From: Bryobacterales bacterium
GTDB taxonomy: Bacteria; Acidobacteriota; Terriglobia; Bryobacterales; Bryobacteraceae
Direction: 5' to 3'
DNA: 59,627 bases
NCBI GenBank assembly: GCA_009697505.1
Contig: SHUD01000010.1
Location: forward strand, 1 to 59,627
The notes under the pieces were generated by a model, which saw only the letters and a list, made by a program, of their open reading frames with translations, made no database searches and was not told the origin of the DNA. Shown piece after piece: positions 1 through 9,114 of the stretch. Both the position numbers and the translations under genes were made by a program. Position 1 is the first letter of the stretch; every line of letters begins with the position of its first letter.

Positions 1-199
1 GTGCGTCAATCTCTTGTGAGCGCGAACGGCTGTATCTCGGAGGAGAGCCGGCTCGCAGTTTGCAGGAATTCGGCGTATCAGTCATGGGTGATCGCGGTCA
101 GGGGGCCTCGGTTTCGTCTCGCAAGGACGATTGCGGGGCCCCGGCCACGTTGACGATCGAAGAGCGGAATACGCCTTGCTTAGCTGCGAAGCGGCGGAC
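1..199. other. Left-edge stretch with no recognisable gene
   Basis: Short open frames cross this segment on the plus strand, but none resembles a known protein and none has a convincing start. It lies downstream of the stop codon of the minus-strand gene at 200-1249. It may be intergenic, or the 3' tail of a gene beginning outside the window. Confidence 0.3.
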
Positions 200-1249
200 T
201 TATTTCGTTTGGCTCGCCAGTCCAGCGGCACGCTCTTCGGCGCGGGCTCCGGAGAGGATGCCTTCTAAACCGATATTGCCCTCGTGGCAGGCGTATTCGT
301 AGACCGGCTTGTCGGAGCGCCTCCAGGGGACCATCAGGCTCCAGGGCTTGCTCCAGGTTCCCGGGTCATTGATCGTGATTTCGTATTGCAGGGTCTCCGG
401 ACCCGTGCGCGAGAAACGCTCGGTCACATGAAGTTGTTCGCTGGACACGCCCATGAAGCTTCGCGGCTTGTAGTTTGTCGTATCCACAACCAGCGTGTCG
501 CCCTCCCAATGGCCGCGCGAGTCCCCCAGCCAGTGACGTATCGTGGACGGAATATGCGGGTGCCCGCTGAGCGGAATCAGGCGGACATCATGAATCATCT
601 CCGTAAGGAATAGTACTGTACCTGGAGTTTGCAGAATCTGATAGTAGCTCTGGTATCCGGTGGTCAACTGCGGCGAGCCATACGTAATGCAACGCTCCTG
701 CAAGGACCGGTCTTCCGGTCCGGCCGCCACACCCGTCCGCGCCGCCAGATTGGCTTCCCGCCGCTTTTGTCCCTCCGGGGTCATAGCGGGCATCCGCCCA
801 TCGGGGGGATCGGTGATCTGCGAGGTTCGATGATCCCACACTCTCTGCACCGTCCAGACCGAGCTGTAATCGCCGGTGTTGCCGTCGGTACTCACGAAAC
901 CCTTCTTCGCTCCGTTGACATTATCCAACACGGCTTGAAACACGTTGTCGCCGAACGCCGCGTCTCCCTTACCGTCGAAGAGCTCCGCGGCTTTCTTCTT
1001 GAACGCCGCCAATTCCTCGTCAGTAAGAGTTGCCTTGTCCCCGAGTGCTTTGGGACGCTCCAGTGGCGTCGCGGTGTTGTTGGACCAAAATCCTTGCAGG
1101 TCCGGATGTCCATCAGCGGCTCGCGGGGGCGTCCAGCTGGGCTTGACAGTTTTGGCTTTCGCCGGGGCCGGCTGCGGCGCAGTTTGCCCCTGGGCGAGTG
1201 AAACCAGGGCGGCAAGTCCAGCTACGAAAGAGAGGCATGGAAAGTTCAT
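200..1249 (-). CDS. Secreted protein of the PDLQGxW family (function unknown)
   Basis: A 349-residue protein with an N-terminal signal peptide (hydrophobic residues about 5-20, cleavage probably after AQG). A Pro/Ala/Lys-rich linker follows, then the motif ADGHPDLQGFW and TPLERP near residues 45-65. Near the C-terminus it has YEYACHEGN, which resembles a heme or metal motif but is not CxxCH. The same head and tail motifs occur in the proteins at 13470-14513 and, more weakly, at 14534-15364, so these are paralogs. I recognise the family as common in Solibacter-like genomes but know no function. The ATG at 1249 is preceded by AAGGAGAAAAG, a good ribosome binding site. It appears to be a single-gene unit. 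Confidence 0.8.
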   Translation of the reverse strand: MNFPCLSFVAGLAALVSLAQGQTAPQPAPAKAKTVKPSWTPPRAADGHPDLQGFWSNNTATPLERPKALGDKATLTDEELAAFKKKAAELFDGKGDAAFGDNVFQAVLDNVNGAKKGFVSTDGNTGDYSSVWTVQRVWDHRTSQITDPPDGRMPAMTPEGQKRREANLAARTGVAAGPEDRSLQERCITYGSPQLTTGYQSYYQILQTPGTVLFLTEMIHDVRLIPLSGHPHIPSTIRHWLGDSRGHWEGDTLVVDTTNYKPRSFMGVSSEQLHVTERFSRTGPETLQYEITINDPGTWSKPWSLMVPWRRSDKPVYEYACHEGNIGLEGILSGARAEERAAGLASQTK

Positions 1250-1404
1250 CTTTTCTCCTTAGCAGTGTCAATTATACGCCTGGCGAACCGGAAGAGTTGG
1301 GGCCGATCCTACAGGGCCCCGGCCCGGCCTTAGTACGAAGGTCTCAAAGCGGCGTGGTACATGCGCTCTATGTACACGCCATACTTCATCGCGTTTAATA
1401 GGCT

Positions 1405-1620
1405 ATGGCCACTTGCAATTCGCGCTGCCTGGATTGCCACGGCATCATCACGAAAGACGAGACCAAGTGTTGGGTCTGCGGAGAGCCGGTGCCGGGAGCC
1501 AGGAGATCCTCCTTTTTAGCGTGGCTTTGGGGCCCCAAAAAGCCAAAAGCACAGCCAATCAACCGGGTGAAATGTCCGGGCTCAACGGCCGCCGTAGTTG
1601 AATCCCGGTTACGATTCTAG
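1405..1620 (+). CDS. Small double-CxxC zinc-ribbon-like protein
   Basis: A 71-residue ORF with paired cysteines C8-x2-C11 and C22-x2-C25, an arrangement that usually binds one zinc ion in a rubredoxin-like knuckle. After the ribbon there is a short segment FLAWLWGPKKPK, hydrophobic then basic, which could touch a membrane or nucleic acid. There is no strong ribosome binding site before the ATG, and the last 20 residues look unstructured. A second small zinc-ribbon ORF lies on the other strand at 5488-5730. The cysteine spacing makes a real gene likely, but no partner or pathway can be named. Confidence 0.5.
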   Translation: MATCNSRCLDCHGIITKDETKCWVCGEPVPGARRSSFLAWLWGPKKPKAQPINRVKCPGSTAAVVESRLRF

Positions 1621-1745
1621 CTGGCGCGGGAACACCCGGTTTCCCCGATCCACCCCATCAACTTTATCTATGAGATTGTAGGCCGCCGTAGCGCATTCCC
1701 CCCTTGCCGCCTTCCGCCCGAAAACGATACCCTAGTGGTTACCGC

Positions 1746-4439
1746 ATGCTTAAACCAAGAGTAGAGGCACCTGACGACCTCAATCCCCAGGAAACCGCCG
1801 AATGGGTTGAGGCTCTCGACGACATCATCGACCAGGTGGGTCCTGACCGGGCCAGCTACCTGCTTGAACACCTGATGGAACGCGCCGCCAACCTGGGCGT
1901 GCGCGTCCCGTTGCGCTGGAATACGCCGTACATCAACACCATTCCGGTCGAGGAAGAAGTCGCTTATCCCGGCGATCGCGCGATCGAATGGCGGATCAAA
2001 TGCCTGATGCGCTGGAATGCGCTGGCCATGGTGGTGCGGGCCAATAAGTACGATCCCAACATCGGCGGCCACCTGGCGACGTATGCCTCGCTGGCCACGC
2101 TGGCCGAAGTCGGCTTTAATCACTTCTTCCGCGGATCGTATACGGACGCCTCCGGTGCGAAATTGGCCGGCGATTTCGTTTACTTCCAGGGTCACGCCTC
2201 GCCGGGAATTTACGCCCGTGCATTTCTGGACGGCCGGCTGAACGAAAAGCATCTGGAAAACTTCCGCCATGAGTTGCGCGAACACCCCGGATTGTCGTCC
2301 TATCCGCATCCCTGGCTGATGCCGGATTTCTGGCAGTTCCCGACCGTATCCATGGGACTCGGACCCATCAGCGCCATCTACCAGGCGCGCTTCATGCGTT
2401 ATCTGGAAAATCGCGGCTTGATTCCCGCCACCCAACGCAAAGTTTGGGCGTTTTTGGGCGATGGCGAAACCGACGAGCCCGAATCGTTGGGCGCAATTGG
2501 GCTGGCGTCGCGCGAAAATCTGGATAACCTGATTTTCGTGGTCAACTGCAACCTGCAGCGACTGGACGGACCGGTGCGCGGCAACGGCCATATTATTCAG
2601 GAGCTCGAAGCCTCCTTCCTGGGCGCCGGATGGAACGTGATCAAGGTCGTCTGGGGCAGCGCCTGGGACGATCTGTTCGCGCGGGATTCCAGCGGCCTGC
2701 TGCTCAAGCGCATGCACGAATGCGTGGACGGCGAATACCAGACTCTCCGCGGCAGCAATGGCGCGTACCTGCGCAAGGAATTCTTCGGCAAATACCCGGA
2801 ACTGCTCAAGCTGGTGGAGCACATGTCCGACGACGAGTTGTGGGCGCTCCGCCGCGGCGGCCTGGATCCGCTGAAAGTGTTTAATGGTTATCACCGCGCC
2901 ATGCAAAGCAATGGCCGGCCCACGGTCATTCTGGCTAAGACCGTCAAGGGCTACGGGTTGGGAGAGAGTGCCGAGGCGCGCATGACCGCGCACCAGCAGA
3001 AAAAGCTGGGTGACAGCGATCTGCTGAAAATCCGCGACCGTTTCCAGCTTCCCCTGTCCGACGAGGCCACGCAGCACCTGGATTTCTACCGGCCCGCCGA
3101 AGATTCACCGGAAATGAAGTATGTGCGGCAGCGCCTGGAGGCTCAGGGGGGCCCGGTTCCCACGCGCCACGTGAAACGCATCGAGTTGACCGCTCCGCCG
3201 CTGGAATCGTTCAAAGAGGCGCTGGAGGGTTCGCGCGGCCGTGAAGCTTCGACGACGGCGGCGTTCGTGGCCATCCTCAAGACGCTGATGAAAGCGCCAG
3301 CCACCGCGAAGTACGTGGTGCCGATTGTTCCCGACGAAGCCCGCACCTTCGGCATGGAATCCCTGTTCCGCGAGTTCGGCATTTACGCCAGCCAGGGGCA
3401 GATGTATAAGCCAATCGATGCCAACGTCCTGCTCTATTACAAAGAAGCCAAGGACGGCCAGATCCTGGAGGAAGGCATCAACGAGGCAGGCTCCATGGCC
3501 TCCACGATTGCGGCGGGAACGGCGTACGCCAACCACGGCGTGCCCATGATTCCTTTCTACATCTACTATTCGATGTTCGGCTATCAGCGCGTGGGCGATC
3601 TGGTTTGGGCCTTCGCGGATTCACGCGGCAAAGGCTTCATGTTGGGCGGAACCTCTGGGCGCACGACGCTGAATGGTGAGGGATTGCAGCACCAGGACGG
3701 CCACAGCCCCATGCTGTTCAGCGCGGTTCCCACCTGCGCCGTTTACGATCCGGCTTATGCGTACGAGCTGGCCGTGATCATCCAGGACGGCATCCGGCGT
3801 ATGTATCAGGAGAACGAAGACCGCTTCTACTACATTTGCGTCTACAACGAAAACTACGTGCAACCCGCGATTCCCGCGGGCGATCACGTCCGCCACGGCA
3901 TCCTCAAAGGTCTTTACAAATACCGTGCCTCGGACAAAGGCCCCGCCGTCGCGCAACTGTTCGGCAGCGGCTCGATCCTGAATGAGGCGTTGCGCGCGCA
4001 GCAGATTCTGGCCGAGCGCTATCAGATCGCGACCGATGTTTGGTCGGTGACCAGCTACAACGAGCTGCGCCGCGAGGGCCTGGACGTGGAACGCTGGAAC
4101 CGCCTGCATCCGGCGGAGGCGCCGCGCATCCCGTATATCATCAAGGCTCTGGAAGGGTCGCAGGGTCCCATCATCGCTTCCACCGACTACATGAAGTCCA
4201 TTCCGGACCAGCTTTCACCCTGGCTGGCTTCGCGGCTGCGTACGCTGGGCACCGACGGCTTCGGCCGCAGTGAGAACCGCGAACGCCTGCGCCGCTTCTT
4301 CGAAACGTCCGCCGAGGCGATCGTGCAGGCCACGCTGGCGACGCTGGCGCGCGAGGGCAAAGTGGACGCCAAACTGGCGCAGTCGGCGGTCACCGAACTC
4401 GGCTTCGATCCCGAGGGGGCGGATCCGGTGAAGCGGTAA
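1746..4439 (+). CDS. aceE: Pyruvate dehydrogenase E1 component, homodimeric type
   Basis: An 897-residue protein of the AceE family (typical length 885-900). This is the thiamine-diphosphate enzyme that decarboxylates pyruvate and acetylates the lipoyl domain of E2 in the pyruvate dehydrogenase complex. The thiamine-diphosphate motif runs from GDGETDEPES (about residues 238-247) to NCN about 28 residues later. The transketolase-like central domain contains TSGRTTLNGEGLQHQDGHS. The frame is open upstream to a TTG at 1704, but the ATG at 1746 gives the usual N-terminus (MLKPRVEAPDDLNPQETAEW), so I chose it. No E2 or E3 gene is adjacent; aceE stands alone here. A strong inverted repeat follows it and may end its transcript. 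Confidence 0.96.
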   Translation: MLKPRVEAPDDLNPQETAEWVEALDDIIDQVGPDRASYLLEHLMERAANLGVRVPLRWNTPYINTIPVEEEVAYPGDRAIEWRIKCLMRWNALAMVVRANKYDPNIGGHLATYASLATLAEVGFNHFFRGSYTDASGAKLAGDFVYFQGHASPGIYARAFLDGRLNEKHLENFRHELREHPGLSSYPHPWLMPDFWQFPTVSMGLGPISAIYQARFMRYLENRGLIPATQRKVWAFLGDGETDEPESLGAIGLASRENLDNLIFVVNCNLQRLDGPVRGNGHIIQELEASFLGAGWNVIKVVWGSAWDDLFARDSSGLLLKRMHECVDGEYQTLRGSNGAYLRKEFFGKYPELLKLVEHMSDDELWALRRGGLDPLKVFNGYHRAMQSNGRPTVILAKTVKGYGLGESAEARMTAHQQKKLGDSDLLKIRDRFQLPLSDEATQHLDFYRPAEDSPEMKYVRQRLEAQGGPVPTRHVKRIELTAPPLESFKEALEGSRGREASTTAAFVAILKTLMKAPATAKYVVPIVPDEARTFGMESLFREFGIYASQGQMYKPIDANVLLYYKEAKDGQILEEGINEAGSMASTIAAGTAYANHGVPMIPFYIYYSMFGYQRVGDLVWAFADSRGKGFMLGGTSGRTTLNGEGLQHQDGHSPMLFSAVPTCAVYDPAYAYELAVIIQDGIRRMYQENEDRFYYICVYNENYVQPAIPAGDHVRHGILKGLYKYRASDKGPAVAQLFGSGSILNEALRAQQILAERYQIATDVWSVTSYNELRREGLDVERWNRLHPAEAPRIPYIIKALEGSQGPIIASTDYMKSIPDQLSPWLASRLRTLGTDGFGRSENRERLRRFFETSAEAIVQATLATLAREGKVDAKLAQSAVTELGFDPEGADPVKR

Positions 4440-4452
4440 CCAGTGAAAAATC

Positions 4453-4537
4453 GGGGAAAATCGGGACAGTACACTCAAACACCATTCCTGGACGGGCGAT
4501 CACAATGGTGTTTGAGTGTACTGTCCCGATTTTCCCC
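4453..4537. repeat. Perfect 34-bp inverted repeat with 17-bp loop (REP/terminator-like)
   Basis: Positions 4453-4486 and 4504-4537 are exact reverse complements over 34 nt, separated by 4487-4503. The core word is GGGACAGTACACTCAAACAC. The arm ends in runs of A or T, so either strand could form a hairpin followed by a short U tract. It sits 14 bp after the aceE stop and 34 bp before the next start. The perfect symmetry and the GGGACAG..ACACC..ATT wording recall palindromes mobilised by REP-associated (RAYT/Y1) transposases. It may also act as a terminator. Confidence 0.75.
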
Positions 4538-4571
4538 CGGGCGTGAGATGTTAAGATAACTTTCACCCTAC

Positions 4572-5465
4572 ATGCTACACGTCACCGAAGAGCAGGTCCG
4601 CGAACTGCTGTCCATGGACCAGTGCGTCAAGATCATGCGCCAGACGTTCCTCGCCCTGCGCAACGGAACAGCGTCCAACCAACCCCGCCGCCGGATCAAC
4701 CTGGACACGGGCTCGACGCTCCATAGCATGGGCGGCGCTTACGGCAAGTATTTCGGGACCAAGTTCTACACCTCGAACCCGAAGTATGGTTCGCATTTCT
4801 TCTTCTACCTATTCGATAGCGAAACGGCGCGTCCGCTCGCGCAGTTCGAGGCCAATTGCCTGGGACAGATTCGTACAGGAGCAGCGTCCGGTTATGCCAC
4901 CGATGTGCTGGCGGCGCCCGCTGCCACCAGCCTCGCTGTGATCGGCAGCGGCTTTCAAGCGCAATCGCAGATCGACGCCATCCGCTGCGTGCGCGATATC
5001 AAGGATCTCCGCGTGTGGAGCAGGAAACCCGAGAAACGCGAAGCCTTCGCGAAAGCCAACGGCGGACGCGCGACCGAAACCGCGGAAGAAGCCGTGCGCG
5101 GCGCCGGCATCGTGGTCACGGCGACCTTCGCCAAAGATCCGGTGATCGAGGATTCCTGGATCGAAGCCGGCGCGCACGGAGTGCACATCAACGCCATGGG
5201 CTCCAACCGCGAGCAACGCCGCGAAATCCCTTCGCGCCTGGTGCATCGCGCCGACCTGATCGCCGTGGATACCGTGGAAGTCGCCAGGATTGAGGCCGGC
5301 GACTTGATCATGGCTCCGGTCGATTGGAGCGATCGCCGCATCGTGGAATTGGCCAAGATAGAACACCGCCCCGCGGGCGCGCCCATCACCATCTTCAAGT
5401 CTTGTGGTTTGGGGGTCGAGGACGTTTCGGCTGCCGCCTACATTTACGAACGCCTGGCCAAATAA
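4572..5465 (+). CDS. Ornithine cyclodeaminase / mu-crystallin family protein
   Basis: A 297-residue NAD(P)-dependent protein of the OCD/mu-crystallin superfamily, which includes ornithine cyclodeaminase, archaeal alanine dehydrogenase and imine or ketimine reductases. Visible hallmarks are GTKFYTSNP, the conserved segment ANCLGQIRTGAASG (about residues 95-110), and a Rossmann dinucleotide loop VIGSGFQAQSQ (about 120-131). The C-terminal region SCGLGVEDVSAA is also typical. The length is slightly short of classical ornithine cyclodeaminases (about 320-350). The substrate cannot be assigned from sequence. The gene is probably transcribed on its own, with the inverted repeat just upstream and a convergent small gene downstream. 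Confidence 0.9.
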   Translation: MLHVTEEQVRELLSMDQCVKIMRQTFLALRNGTASNQPRRRINLDTGSTLHSMGGAYGKYFGTKFYTSNPKYGSHFFFYLFDSETARPLAQFEANCLGQIRTGAASGYATDVLAAPAATSLAVIGSGFQAQSQIDAIRCVRDIKDLRVWSRKPEKREAFAKANGGRATETAEEAVRGAGIVVTATFAKDPVIEDSWIEAGAHGVHINAMGSNREQRREIPSRLVHRADLIAVDTVEVARIEAGDLIMAPVDWSDRRIVELAKIEHRPAGAPITIFKSCGLGVEDVSAAAYIYERLAK

Positions 5466-5487
5466 GAACTGGTTTTCTGTGTGGGGC

Positions 5488-5730
5488 TTATTCCTGGGCC
5501 GGAATCTGGGCGTCGCTGTCGCGCCAGGCGCTCAGCTTCAAACGCCGGCACACCCAGCACAGGCCCTCGCTGGAATTAGGGGCGCAGTCTTCGCCGCAAA
5601 CGCTGCATCGGCCCGGCTTTTTGAGCCGGTCGATCTCAATCGCGCGCTTGGCCTCCGCGAGAAGCGCCTCCGGAATCAGAGGGGTCTCGTGCGAATCCAC
5701 GGCGGGGACCAGCGGTCGTTTACGTCTCAC
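5488..5730 (-). CDS. Small cysteine-rich zinc-ribbon-like protein
   Basis: An 80-residue ORF with C42-x2-C45, C49 and C58-x2-C61, most simply read as a zinc ribbon. A charged, probably helical N-terminal half precedes it (PEALLAEAKRAIEIDRLKK). It is convergent with the ornithine-cyclodeaminase-family gene (22 bp between stops) and divergent from fabD. No function can be inferred. It shares the small zinc-ribbon design with the ORF at 1405-1620 but not clear sequence identity. Confidence 0.55.
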   Translation of the reverse strand: MRRKRPLVPAVDSHETPLIPEALLAEAKRAIEIDRLKKPGRCSVCGEDCAPNSSEGLCWVCRRLKLSAWRDSDAQIPAQE

Positions 5731-5789
5731 GCTTTCAGTATAACAGCGGCGTGCGCCGTGTAAAATTAGAGTAGATCCCTCACTTTTAA

Positions 5790-6712
<923 letters not shown>

Positions 6713-6731
<19 letters not shown>

Positions 6732-6755
6732 CGGCCCGCCGGGACAATTACAATA
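6713..6755 (+). repeat. 25-bp tandem duplication spanning the fabD stop
   Basis: The 18-bp word GCCGGGACAATTACAATA occurs at 6713-6730 and again at 6738-6755, exactly 25 bp apart. The first copy encodes the last fabD codons and its stop. The second lies in the fabD-dusB gap. Each copy contains TACAAT, a good -10 hexamer, so the duplication may have given dusB its own promoter. Confidence 0.7.
6749..6754 (+). promoter_or_regulatory. Candidate -10 box for dusB
   Basis: TACAAT ends 11 nt before the dusB ATG, which would give a leader of only a few nucleotides. No good -35 hexamer is visible 17 bp upstream, so this is tentative. Confidence 0.3.
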
Positions 6756-6765
6756 AAGACACAAG

Positions 6766-7791
6766 ATGTTTCCCAGTGAATTCCAGATCGGTCCGGTGAG
6801 GATCGCCCCGGCGACGGTTCTGGCCCCCATGGCCGGCGTCACCGACACGGTGTTCCGCCGCATGATCCGCGGCCAAGGCGGCTGCGGCCTGATCATGACT
6901 GAATTCACGAGTTCCCACGGCATCGTGGCCCAGGCGCGCACGCATAAGCCCACGCGAACTTTCCGCTACCTGTATTTCGAACCCGAAGAGCACCCCATTT
7001 CCGCGCAGTTGTTCGGCGCCGACGCGCAGGTGATGGCCGACGCGGCCCGCTATTGCCAGGATCAGGGCTTCGACATCGTGGACATCAACTTCGGCTGCCC
7101 TGTTAAAAAAGTGGTGACCTGCAACGGCGGCTCGGGCCTGCTGCGCGATCTGCCGCTGGTGGAAAAGATCCTAACCACCGTGCGCGCCGCCATCTCCATC
7201 CCGCTGACCATGAAATTCCGCGCCGGATGGAATGACCGCGAGCTGGTGAACGTCCGCATGGCGCGGCTCGCTGAAGACTGCGGCTTGCAGGCCATCGCGC
7301 TGCATCCGCGCACCCGCGAACAGGGCTATGCCGGCAAGGCCGACTGGTCCCGCATCGCCGAAGTGAAAGCCGCCGTGAAGATTCCCGTCATCGGCAACGG
7401 CGACGTCCTCACGCCCGAAGATGCCGTGCGTCTGGTCCGCGAAACCGGCTGCGATGCCGTGATGGTGGGCCGCGCGGCGTCCTCCAATCCGTGGATCTTC
7501 CGCCAAGTTGCCGATTACCTGGCCACGGGGAGCTACCAACATCCTCCAGAAAGCGCCCGCTATGAGATCATGCGCCGCTACTACGTGATGCTGGCCGAAC
7601 ATCGTGCGGACGCGAAAAAGGGCGTGGAAGACGCCGTCGGTAAGATGAAACAGTTCGCCACCTACTTCACGCACGGCGTGCGTAACGGCGCCAAGCTCCG
7701 CGCCGATATTTATCACGCGCACGATACCGCGAAGATACTCAGCCTGGTGGACGAGTTCTTCGAACGCGAACTGGCCGCGCCCGCGGCGTAG
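6766..7791 (+). CDS. dusB: tRNA-dihydrouridine synthase B
   Basis: A 341-residue flavoenzyme of the Dus family, which reduces uridine to dihydrouridine in the tRNA D-loop using FMN and NADPH. It has the N-terminal TIM-barrel start LAPMAGVTDTVFRR, the catalytic Cys111 in NFGCPVKK, the HPRTREQGY segment, and the phosphate-binding strands GNGDV and MVGRAA. The C-terminal helical tRNA-binding domain is complete. The overall pattern fits DusB better than DusA or DusC. It lies just downstream of fabD on the same strand. Confidence 0.95.
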   Translation: MFPSEFQIGPVRIAPATVLAPMAGVTDTVFRRMIRGQGGCGLIMTEFTSSHGIVAQARTHKPTRTFRYLYFEPEEHPISAQLFGADAQVMADAARYCQDQGFDIVDINFGCPVKKVVTCNGGSGLLRDLPLVEKILTTVRAAISIPLTMKFRAGWNDRELVNVRMARLAEDCGLQAIALHPRTREQGYAGKADWSRIAEVKAAVKIPVIGNGDVLTPEDAVRLVRETGCDAVMVGRAASSNPWIFRQVADYLATGSYQHPPESARYEIMRRYYVMLAEHRADAKKGVEDAVGKMKQFATYFTHGVRNGAKLRADIYHAHDTAKILSLVDEFFERELAAPAA

Positions 7792-7840
7792 CCTGTTTCA
7801 ACCAGCTGGTTTCCACGAGCCGCTTTTTACCAAGCGTTTT

Positions 7841-8626
7841 CTACCAACCATCGATTTTGCGCCCCGCCGCGATGTCTTCCTGCGCTCCCCTCGCGTCGCC
7901 CGAAGCGGCCCGGGCTTGCGCGCGCGCGAAGTACAGGTGCGGCTCACTGGGATCGAGCGCAAGAGCGTTGGTGAAGTCGGCAATGGCCAGCTTCTGCTCG
8001 CCGAGCAACTGATACGTGGAAGCCCTTTGGAAATAGTTCTCCAGGTTGGGTTCGAGTCCGACGGCCATGGTGAAATCTTCCACCGCCTTCGCGGCATCTC
8101 CCAAGGCCCGCCGCGCGGTCGCCCGCAGAGTGTACGCGCGGCCCATTTTGGCGTCCACGGAAATCGCGCCGACGGCGTCGGCAAAGGCGTTCGCGTAGGA
8201 TTTCTTGTCGAGCCAGGCAAATCCCCGTTCCACCAGCGCGTTACTGTCTTGCGGATTCAACTCCAGCACCTTCGTAAAGTCGCGAATCGCCGCATCGGGA
8301 TTCGACTGGGCCACGTATACCCGGCCGCGCAGGCGATGGGCCTCAATATAATCCGGCATCAGATCGATGGTCCGGCTGAAATTGAGGGCCGCCTGCTCGT
8401 AGCGCGTGGCCTTCAATAAGCCCAGGCCGGCATCGTAGGCTTCCCGCGCGTCCCGCGGATCGGCCATGCGCCGATAGCTGAAGAGCGCAACCAGGACCAC
8501 GGCAATCGCGGCGGCAACCCAGATCGTCACCTTGCGCCGCTTTTCGCGCGCGACGTCCTCGGCGGTTACCGGAATCAGCACCAGAGGCTTGTCGGTTTCC
8601 TGCTTGTCTGTTCCTTGGGGGTTCAC
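7841..8626 (-). CDS. Membrane-anchored TPR protein
   Basis: A 261-residue protein. A charged cytoplasmic N-terminus is followed by one transmembrane helix (about residues 33-51) and then about five tetratricopeptide repeats. Examples are AYDAGLGLLKATRYEQAALNF, AHRLRGRVYVAQSNPDAAIRDF and YFARAQARAASGDARGAQEDI. Such proteins are scaffolds for protein contacts; the partner is unknown. It is divergent from rnhA, with only 20 bp between the start codons, so the two promoters must overlap. It converges with dusB. Confidence 0.85.
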   Translation of the reverse strand: MNPQGTDKQETDKPLVLIPVTAEDVAREKRRKVTIWVAAAIAVVLVALFSYRRMADPRDAREAYDAGLGLLKATRYEQAALNFSRTIDLMPDYIEAHRLRGRVYVAQSNPDAAIRDFTKVLELNPQDSNALVERGFAWLDKKSYANAFADAVGAISVDAKMGRAYTLRATARRALGDAAKAVEDFTMAVGLEPNLENYFQRASTYQLLGEQKLAIADFTNALALDPSEPHLYFARAQARAASGDARGAQEDIAAGRKIDGW

Positions 8627-8632
8627 TGCTCT

Positions 8633-8638
8633 TATGAT
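8633..8638 (+). promoter_or_regulatory. Candidate -10 box for rnhA in the 20-bp divergent gap
   Basis: TATGAT ends 8 nt before the rnhA ATG. AAGGA between them could be the ribosome binding site if the transcript starts early enough. No -35 match was found at standard spacing. Confidence 0.3.
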
Positions 8639-8646
8639 AAAGGAAC

Positions 8647-9081
8647 ATGAAATCGGTGCAATTGATCACCGACGGCGCTTGCCTGGGCAACCCCGGTCCC
8701 GGCGGTTGGGCCTACATTCTCCGTTTTAACGAACACGCCCGCGAGATGAGCGGCTCGGAGCCCCACACCACCAACAACCGCATGGAACTGACCGCCGTCA
8801 TCCACGGCCTGCGCGCCATCAAGGAGCCGTGCAAAATCGAAGTGATCACCGATTCCGAGTACGTCAAGAACGGCATCACCACGTGGATTCACAACTGGAA
8901 GCGCAACGGCTGGAAGACCGCCGCCAAGAAGCCGGTGGTCAATCAGGATCTGTGGATGGATCTGGACCGCGAAACCAGGACCCACGACATCCGCTGGACC
9001 TGGACCAAGGGCCACGCCGATCACGAAGACAACAACCGCTGCGATGAGCTCGCCACCGCCGCCGCGCGGGAACAGAAGTGA
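8647..9081 (+). CDS. rnhA: Ribonuclease HI
   Basis: A 144-residue RNase HI, which cuts the RNA strand of RNA-DNA hybrids, for example at R-loops and primers. The four metal-binding acidic residues are visible: Asp9 (TDGA), Glu47 (RMEL), Asp69 (TDSEYV) and Asp133 (RCDELA). The flexible-loop histidine is present in KGHADHEDN, as is the basic protrusion NWKRNGWKT. Length and motifs match a standard single-domain enzyme. Confidence 0.97.
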   Translation: MKSVQLITDGACLGNPGPGGWAYILRFNEHAREMSGSEPHTTNNRMELTAVIHGLRAIKEPCKIEVITDSEYVKNGITTWIHNWKRNGWKTAAKKPVVNQDLWMDLDRETRTHDIRWTWTKGHADHEDNNRCDELATAAAREQK

Positions 9082-9102
9082 GGGCGTGGCCGTACACGGC
9101 CG

Positions 9103-9108
9103 TACAAT
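9103..9108 (+). promoter_or_regulatory. Candidate -10 box placing transcription start at the ATG of the next gene
   Basis: TACAAT ends 6 nt before the ATG at 9115, so a normal start site would coincide with the start codon (leaderless). The same six bases lie in a small repeated word CGTACA around 9091-9108. Confidence 0.3.
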
Positions 9109-9114
9109 AGAGAC

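Noticed and set aside
60..302. An 80-residue gene at the left edge
   Set aside because: It overlaps the end of a well-supported minus-strand gene and has no recognisable content.
1668..3077. Long minus-strand open frame inside aceE
   Set aside because: It is a shadow of the high-GC coding strand; its translation is low-complexity and matches nothing, while aceE is unmistakable.
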